Source: Blastomussa wellsi
Lineage: Eukaryota > Cnidaria > Anthozoa > Scleractinia > Plerogyridae
NCBI GenBank assembly: GCA_947652115.1
Contig: OX393563.1
Coordinates: forward strand, 27,156,867-27,220,866
Reading direction: 5' to 3'
Length of the DNA stretch: 64,000 nucleotides
Position numbers and translations under genes: made by a program. The notes below the pieces were generated by a model, which was given only the letters and a program-made list of their open reading frames with translations, was not told the DNA's origin and searched no databases. Positions 58,640 through 64,000 of this stretch are shown piece after piece (within the stretch, counting starts at the first letter, position 1; the number at the start of each line of letters is the position of its first letter).

Positions 58640-59840
58640 CCTATGAGCGATTATAGTTCACCTCTACATTTTCTCGGATTCTCGTTGGTTTATATTGACC
58701 ACGTAACGCGTTCATCCGCAAAAAGATACTATCAGTGCATAGTGTCCGTCCGAGGAAAATACCCGGATGGATACCACTCGCCCATAAAATTTTTTGTAAA
58801 GAAGCGGGTCTACAGACCAAAAGTTCTGCATTTAGTTTCTGTATTTACAAATTATTCAAGATGCTCGTTTTTGAATGTGCTCGCGGAAGAAAATTTAATT
58901 TAGTGGTGAACAATAGCGATAGTCCATGAGCCGCAGCCGAGTTGACTATCTCTCATAGTAAACGGGGTGAGTAGTCTAACTATCACCTCATAGAAATCTC
59001 GAGCTCATAATCTAATTGTTAACTATAGGTCACCACTAAATTTTCTCCGTTTTTGATTGGTTTAAATTGATCATGTGACGCGATAGTGTTCATCCGCGGA
59101 GAGACACTATCAGTCCTTACAGTCCATCAATTTTTTTTTGTGCGCGCGATTAGCCTAAAACAGGTCACGTGATACTGACAAAACTGGGGAATGTCCGAGA
59201 TTATTATTCGACAAAGTGTCACGTTGCCCATATATGGTCACGAAGCGGTTGTTTACGTCATCTGTACTTGGCAGATATCCTACGAGATACGTTAAGGAAG
59301 CTACGTCAAGTTTGCGCCTTTAATTTTGAAAAATTTAGCCTAAATTTTTCAAATTTTTCATCTCTTTGGTGTTTTACCTCTTTGTAAACTATTAGTTTTA
59401 GGTTTTGGTTCGTTGCAAAAAAAAACTCAAAATATCGTGACGTAGGTCCTTTAAGTAACGATAATTCGGCCGAAGTCTTGTAAATCGCTTCATAACGGCA
59501 ACTTTTGTAGCTGTAAAATACTCTTCGTTGACAATTTGTTGAATAATAAAACAATTATCCTGCTCAATCTTGCGGAATATCGCCTCATTTTAGCCAACTC
59601 GGCCTACCCCAAGCGATATTCCCCAGGTTTTGAATTTTTAGATTTATGTCCGGAAGTTCAGTTTTCATCGCTTATTAGCATATTATGCTTTTTAAAAGAA
59701 TATCAAATTCTTACTATCAGCCGATAGTTTTTCGACAGAAACACTCTATTGTGTTCATCCGCGAAGAGACATGCACTATCATCCCATAGTGACCGTCCGA
59801 GGAAAATAACCGAACGGATAGTACTTGACTAAGAATGAAA
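58640..59840. repeat. dispersed-repeat cluster
   Basis: Related blocks recur at about 58655-58790, 59030-59130 and 59745-59835 (GTTCATCCGC-GAGAGACACTATCA, TAGTG-CCGTCCGAGGAAAATA, TTTTCTC-G-TT--GATTGGTTTA), partly inverted at 58915-58985. A fragmented element of unknown family. Confidence 0.5.
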
Positions 59841-60497
59841 ATTTTTTGGACACTGAATCTAAGAAAGTGCATTCATAAAGTATTCTGCGTCAATAAGTGA
59901 ATACCTATAAAGAAATCTGATTGATTCAAGATAGCGACCTGTACCGGTAAACTTTCTCTAGCAAGAAGTATAATATTCCATTCCTGAAGTTCCTGTGTCG
60001 TGTTGCTGGGCAAGGTTCGTATTTGCAAACTATTCTACCACAGCAAATGTCTTTGATGTGTGAAATAAATATTTTTGGTAAGTAAGAATTGTGATATTTT
60101 GATTCAAATTTATAGGAGCGACGTCTAAATTTTTGGCCTAAATTTAACAATTTTCACAATTACAACCATTTCAATCTTCCTTCAACTGAAGGCAATATTA
60201 TTCATTGCAAAAATAACTCAATTCCTGGTCACATGGCTCCTTTACAGACAACTTCTTATGTCCAGGAGCACCCAATCGAGGTGTTCTGCAAAAGCTTTTC
60301 GTAGGCTGGTAAAAAGAGTTGTTGGTGTTGCTGGGAGATTTGTTTGGTTTGCTGGGAAAGACAAGTATTCTTGTTGTCAAAAGCTGATGAATTGACCAGA
60401 CTTACTGCTTGTTAAAAGCGAAATTCTTCACTCAAGAAGACCATTGTTGGTGTGCGTGTTGAGTTTTCACGCAGCGTGAAAACCGATCAACGTCCTT
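59841..60497. other. gene E 3' flank
   Basis: Nothing recognised; specifically no Cys-x2-Cys finger pattern on the minus strand. Confidence 0.4.
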
Positions 60498-60811
60498 TCA
60501 CTTTGCTGTTGTTAAAATACAAAACGGATCTGGCGCGTCAAGAGTTCTGTTAATCACAATGGTTCTCCGACGGGAAACTGGACCCAAATGTTCACAATGA
60601 TCTGCCTGACTTATTTGTCGCTTCCTTCGCCCATGCGCAGTCTGAGAATTGCAGGTAGGACTGTCGTAGTATCCTTGAGGTACCGAAACGAACGCTGACT
60701 TGGAGCTTTTGACAGCTGATGGGTTATGAGGTGGTGTTTCGAATCTTTTCCAGCTTGAATCATGCTTGGGACGTTTAAGCTCATCCGGTAGTTGTGTGTG
60801 AATGGCACAAT
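60498..60811 (-). CDS. gene E exon 4: basic tail with stop
   Basis: Acceptor GTGTCTTCCACAG, in phase with exon 3. Polar, basic, low similarity to the linkers of B-D. Ends FCILTTAK then TGA. A weak phase-1 donor (CGTTTT|GTATTT, about 60520) could allow splicing onward, but I find no exon to receive it. Confidence 0.7.
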
Positions 60812-63800
60812 CTGTGGAAGACACGAGAGAGCACTGATATTAAAAAAAAGAGTTTCATTCTGTTATCTGGGGGAGGAGAAACGAGATCTGGGACCGAATA
60901 ATGATGTTTTCACACTAGTCAGCGGCTTTTCGAAGGTGTGTATTAAGAATCTCACTGACTTGATGCATTTAGTTTTTCAGCAGTGGTCAGAAATTTCTTT
61001 GCCTCCTTATATAAAAAGCACAGAATTTGGTGATTTTTGCATTACTTTTTCAGCACTGAAATGCTCATTAATGTATCATGATTTTCGAGGCAAGTGAAAA
61101 TTGCGATCACCACGTTTCATAGCATACCTTGATTTTACAACAGCCACCACGTGTTGACAACGAAAACCTCAACGAAAATAATTTATACAACTGAGAAAAC
61201 ATCTTCAACTTCAATAAAAATGTTACAGTGTCGAACTCGCTCTCTAGCCACGAAATGCACACAGAAGCACTTATCATGCAACTTTGAGGTATTCGTAGTG
61301 CACCACCAGAATGATTGCTTTGCAAGTTGCCAGAACATCGTTCAGATTTCATTTAAGAGAATGTACGGGAAGTTCCCCCACCCCCCACTCCACCCCTGTA
61401 ACTCGCACTTCTTTCAACAGCTGACATAGCTGTTTGTATTCACCCAAACATATTCTTCTAAAAAAAGGTGTATTTTCACTCCAAGAGTACGTCGCATTCG
61501 TTACTTCCTGGTTAGTTCACCTTCAGGTTGAGCACGATTTTTTTTGGACTATGAGCTTGTGCAAGAATTGTTTTTACATCATCACAGGACCTGGATGCAG
61601 CCTTCTGTCCCAGCAGGGATTACATGGATTAGAAGTAATAGGGCCTGGATAGTAGAAATTACTTGCTAGATTTTTTTCGCGTGGCTCCCTTTGCACGATA
61701 TGTTTTGGCGCTCTGTCTTCTGCAGCAATGTTTTTTGGTAATTACACAAGCCCCTCCCCCCCTCCCTCAAAAATAAAATGGTCCGTCCCTTAATGTTATC
61801 GGGAGATCTTTGTTATCAACATTTCTCTCGAGCTACGCTAGCGCGATAGAACCAGGAGCCGAAATATCTCGACAGCATGACACTGACGCGCTTGGGAGAT
61901 AGAATGATTCCCCTTTGTGACAGAATAATTGGGATAAAACAGCTGCGGCATGCATTGCCTTATTAGCTTTTAGCTTTTAATTCTCTACTCTTTTGTCCGA
62001 TAAAAGTGTATGGGTGTGTAACTCTACGTTTCCCTCGTTAAAGGGCGTTCCCCGCAACTCCTTTAGTTAAATGAAATACATACTTGTATCATGAGCCTGC
62101 AAGCCGATGTCGGTGATCTTCAGCGGTATCCCCATGTACTGTGGATATTTGTCTTCGTACCAAACGAGTAACTCTGTATCAGCAGGAATATTATTGAATG
62201 CTCTGTAGTAAATTTCCTTGTTGTACTGAAAAGCGAAAAGATTCTGTTCTCCTTTGTGTCGAGCGCAGCGAATAAAACGCATCCAGCTAGACGTGTTCTC
62301 ATCTTTACCATCGATGAAATGTAGTAATTTCCCATTTTCGTAAATCTGTGGAGATAAAAGACGACAGTTACTGTAATGATTCTACAAGTTTTAATACATG
62401 CATACATCACACACCACCTTTTACCCTTTTACCTAGCTTTCACCGTTTTTTAAAACCTAAACGTTTCTGAAAGCGACCGCGAAGTCCCTCGCTTGTCGTG
62501 ACTTAGCCAATTGTTATCGCGACCTCAGCGTCGATAATAAGGTGATAAGGGCCGACTTGTTAAAAGTCTACTCGCGAGTTTGAACGCTTTTCTGGACTGA
62601 ACATATATAGCATAAGAAATCATAAAGACTTCATTTTATAAAGAAACCTGAAGGAAAAAATCTAACCCGCACGTCTCACCACTTCTCGAAAAAACAGCGA
62701 ACAGGAGAAGAAAGGGAAAGCAAAAAACCTTCGAATGCAGATTTAAACTTTAGAAGATTATTCTTCTCTCACCAGTTGGAAATAGGAAATAGGCAGTCTC
62801 CCTCGCGCGGTACGGGGAAGAACATCGTGAAGGTATTTTCGATTTGCCCCAGCCCCCCCCCCCCCCCCCCCGGACAAGACTGAAAAAACAATTCCCCACT
62901 CCGGGCCGAAAGGGCTGAACTTGTCCCGGGGTTGCCCGGGGGTGGTTACAGGTAGAACTGAACCACGCATTACCATTCAGTTTTTCTCAACGCGATTCAG
63001 CCTTATAATAATACTTCTGATCAAACTCATTTATCTGAACTGAATAGAACCTGCGTGCACTGAGATTTTTATCGAACTTTGCATGCGATATTGGGGGATC
63101 CCCATACTCGTTTGGGAGCAAAACAGTTCCTTGTTTATATGAAATACTCCCTTAGAATATCATCGTGATCATTTCTATTCTCGATTACTTGCTTGTTATA
63201 TTTAGTTTACAAAAAAAGAAATTTATTGCTTTGCTTGATTAAATTAAGACCAAAAGAGAAAATGTAAAGTTAACAAACTTGTTTCCAGTTGGGGAAACAA
63301 TTGCCAGTTGACGACGAAATCCCTCCTCCGAGACGAAGTATTCGTTCCTGTAGTTGCTATAAAGCAACATGACGTATTTGCTGGCGCGATTACTTTCGGT
63401 GTATTCGCGAGCTTTCGCCCAAGTTTTTGATTGGATAAAATAAGTCGGAAACTTCTCGGGGATTCAACGAAGATTTACTCAAACTGACACTTGCTCCTCC
63501 GACTGTTTACGAGATCGATTTACCTCTGGCACATGAAGAATACGCCACCACGTTTTTTCATGCGCGCGCTAATCCCGCGTGAAATTATGCACAAGCCTAC
63601 CCTGCGAGCGGAGTCTCTTCGATTTTCCTAGAAAAATCGCCACGTTCAAAGGAGAAAAGCGATGAGAAACGAAACATTTTATCGACTAGAAAGGCCTAAT
63701 CTTTGTTTGATTGTTGTATCCCTTTGAAATTAATACTGACTTAAAGTTAAAACCATTAATATACATTATTACCTTTGCGGCCAGTATTGTTTCTCTTCCT

Positions 63801-64000
63801 CTTTCCGATTTTTCTAGGAAGATCGAAGAGACTCTGCTCTGCTCGTAATTTTCTGGGGTTTTTTCAATCTTTTTCAACTTAGTCAATGCATTCAACATGG
63901 CGTAAAGAAGTTTTACCTCCCACATAAATGACGTATCCCGCCCAGCAGTGACGTCACTGGGTTTAACCACTTCGCCTTGATACGGACCCATCCACGTCCC
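60498..64000 (-). CDS. PRDM6-like PR/SET gene E (5' part outside window; no fingers seen)
   Basis: Three exons are visible: 63917-64000 (cut by the window edge), 62084-62345 and 60498-60811, joined in phases 0 and 1. The PR domain is complete in its C-terminal half: GTWMGPYQGE...DTSFMWE, then [57 protein letters not shown]. The last exon encodes a 104-aa basic tail (KRPKH, HGRRKRQ) ending in a stop, with no finger. No finger-coding frame exists on the minus strand between this stop and gene D. Either a short finger-less PR protein or a copy that lost its last exon; PR-domain residues look intact. Convergent with gene D. Confidence 0.8.
60812..62083 (-). other. gene E intron 3
   Basis: Contains one arm of the GGGACGGAC fold-back family (61751-61792). 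Nothing coding. Confidence 0.5.
61751..61792 (-). repeat. solo end of the GGGACGGAC fold-back family
   Basis: CCCTCCCCCCCTCCCTCAAA followed by ATAAAATGGTCCGTCCCTTA matches the right end of 29786-30040; no partner arm nearby. Confidence 0.7.
62084..62345 (-). CDS. gene E exon 3: C-terminal PR/SET domain
   Basis: Acceptor TTATCTCCACAG, donor [50 protein letters not shown]; the usual Gly before Thr-Glu-Leu-Leu is Asp here. Confidence 0.9.
62346..63916 (-). other. gene E intron 2
   Basis: Non-coding. Holds a 19-base C run (62853-62871) beside a G/C-rich patch with CCCGGGGTTGCCCGGGGG (62926-62943). Confidence 0.5.
63917..64000 (-). CDS. gene E exon 2 (partial): N-terminal PR domain
   Basis: 28 codons, GTWMGPYQGEVVKPSDV...DTSFMWE; donor TGGGAG|GTAAAA in phase 0. 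Confidence 0.85.

Noticed and set aside
1..64000. CRISPR arrays, bacterial operons or plasmid origins
   Set aside because: Genes are split by spliceosomal introns and repeats are eukaryotic transposons; the only regular array is the minisatellite, which has no spacers.

Overview
This is eukaryotic, AT-rich animal DNA, most likely from an anthozoan cnidarian such as a stony coral. Three things point there: split genes with GT-AG introns, a dense mix of fold-back elements, Penelope-like, Ty3/gypsy, LINE and SINE relics, and PR/SET plus zinc-finger genes of an animal family. The organism is inferred; nothing in the window names it.

The backbone is a local cluster of five PRDM genes. They are called A to E here: A (partial, 1-3371, minus), B (13037-20722, minus), C (32668-39214, minus), D (48704-55176, plus) and E (60498-64000, minus, cut by the window edge). 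Wherever the parts are visible the plan is the same. A short first coding exon carries an F-x3-D/T-L/V-x3-LYG-like motif. Two exons then split the PR/SET domain after the Trp-Glu of W-E-[IV]-Y, and a linker/zinc-finger exon ends in four fingers. Intron phases are 1, 0, 1 in every gene where they can be seen, so the genes are tandem or inverted duplicates. PR domain and fingers are closest, from memory of the family, to vertebrate PRDM6, a chromatin-associated transcriptional repressor. The copies differ: A and B keep a Cys-Cys-Cys-His zinc knuckle before the PR domain, C and D have lost it, D has an extra linker exon, and no zinc-finger exon is visible for E.

Intron 3 of gene B holds a complete, apparently very young Ty3/gypsy LTR retrotransposon (14384-18646) in the same orientation as the gene. 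Its two 194-bp LTRs look identical, it has a 4-bp target duplication, a tRNA-Trp-like primer site, and intact gag and pol in a -1 arrangement. A second, dead gypsy copy (about 5880-8277) carries a nested fold-back element with a 6-bp target duplication.

The rest is intergenic or intronic DNA rich in repeats: long palindromes (30950-31509, 51074-52058), a near-perfect 73-bp hairpin (50404-50562) and a 21-bp minisatellite (56730-57720) lying between the convergent genes D and E. There is also a SINE (33838-34142), a LINE relic with a (TAA)n tail (37600-38693) and two short Penelope-like 3'-end insertions, each flanked by a perfect 13-bp target duplication. About 21.0-21.4 kb there is a plausible TATA promoter and a signal-peptide exon of a small secreted-protein gene whose later exons I could not find. 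The stretches 21.4-29.5 kb and 42.2-48.7 kb show no gene I can support.
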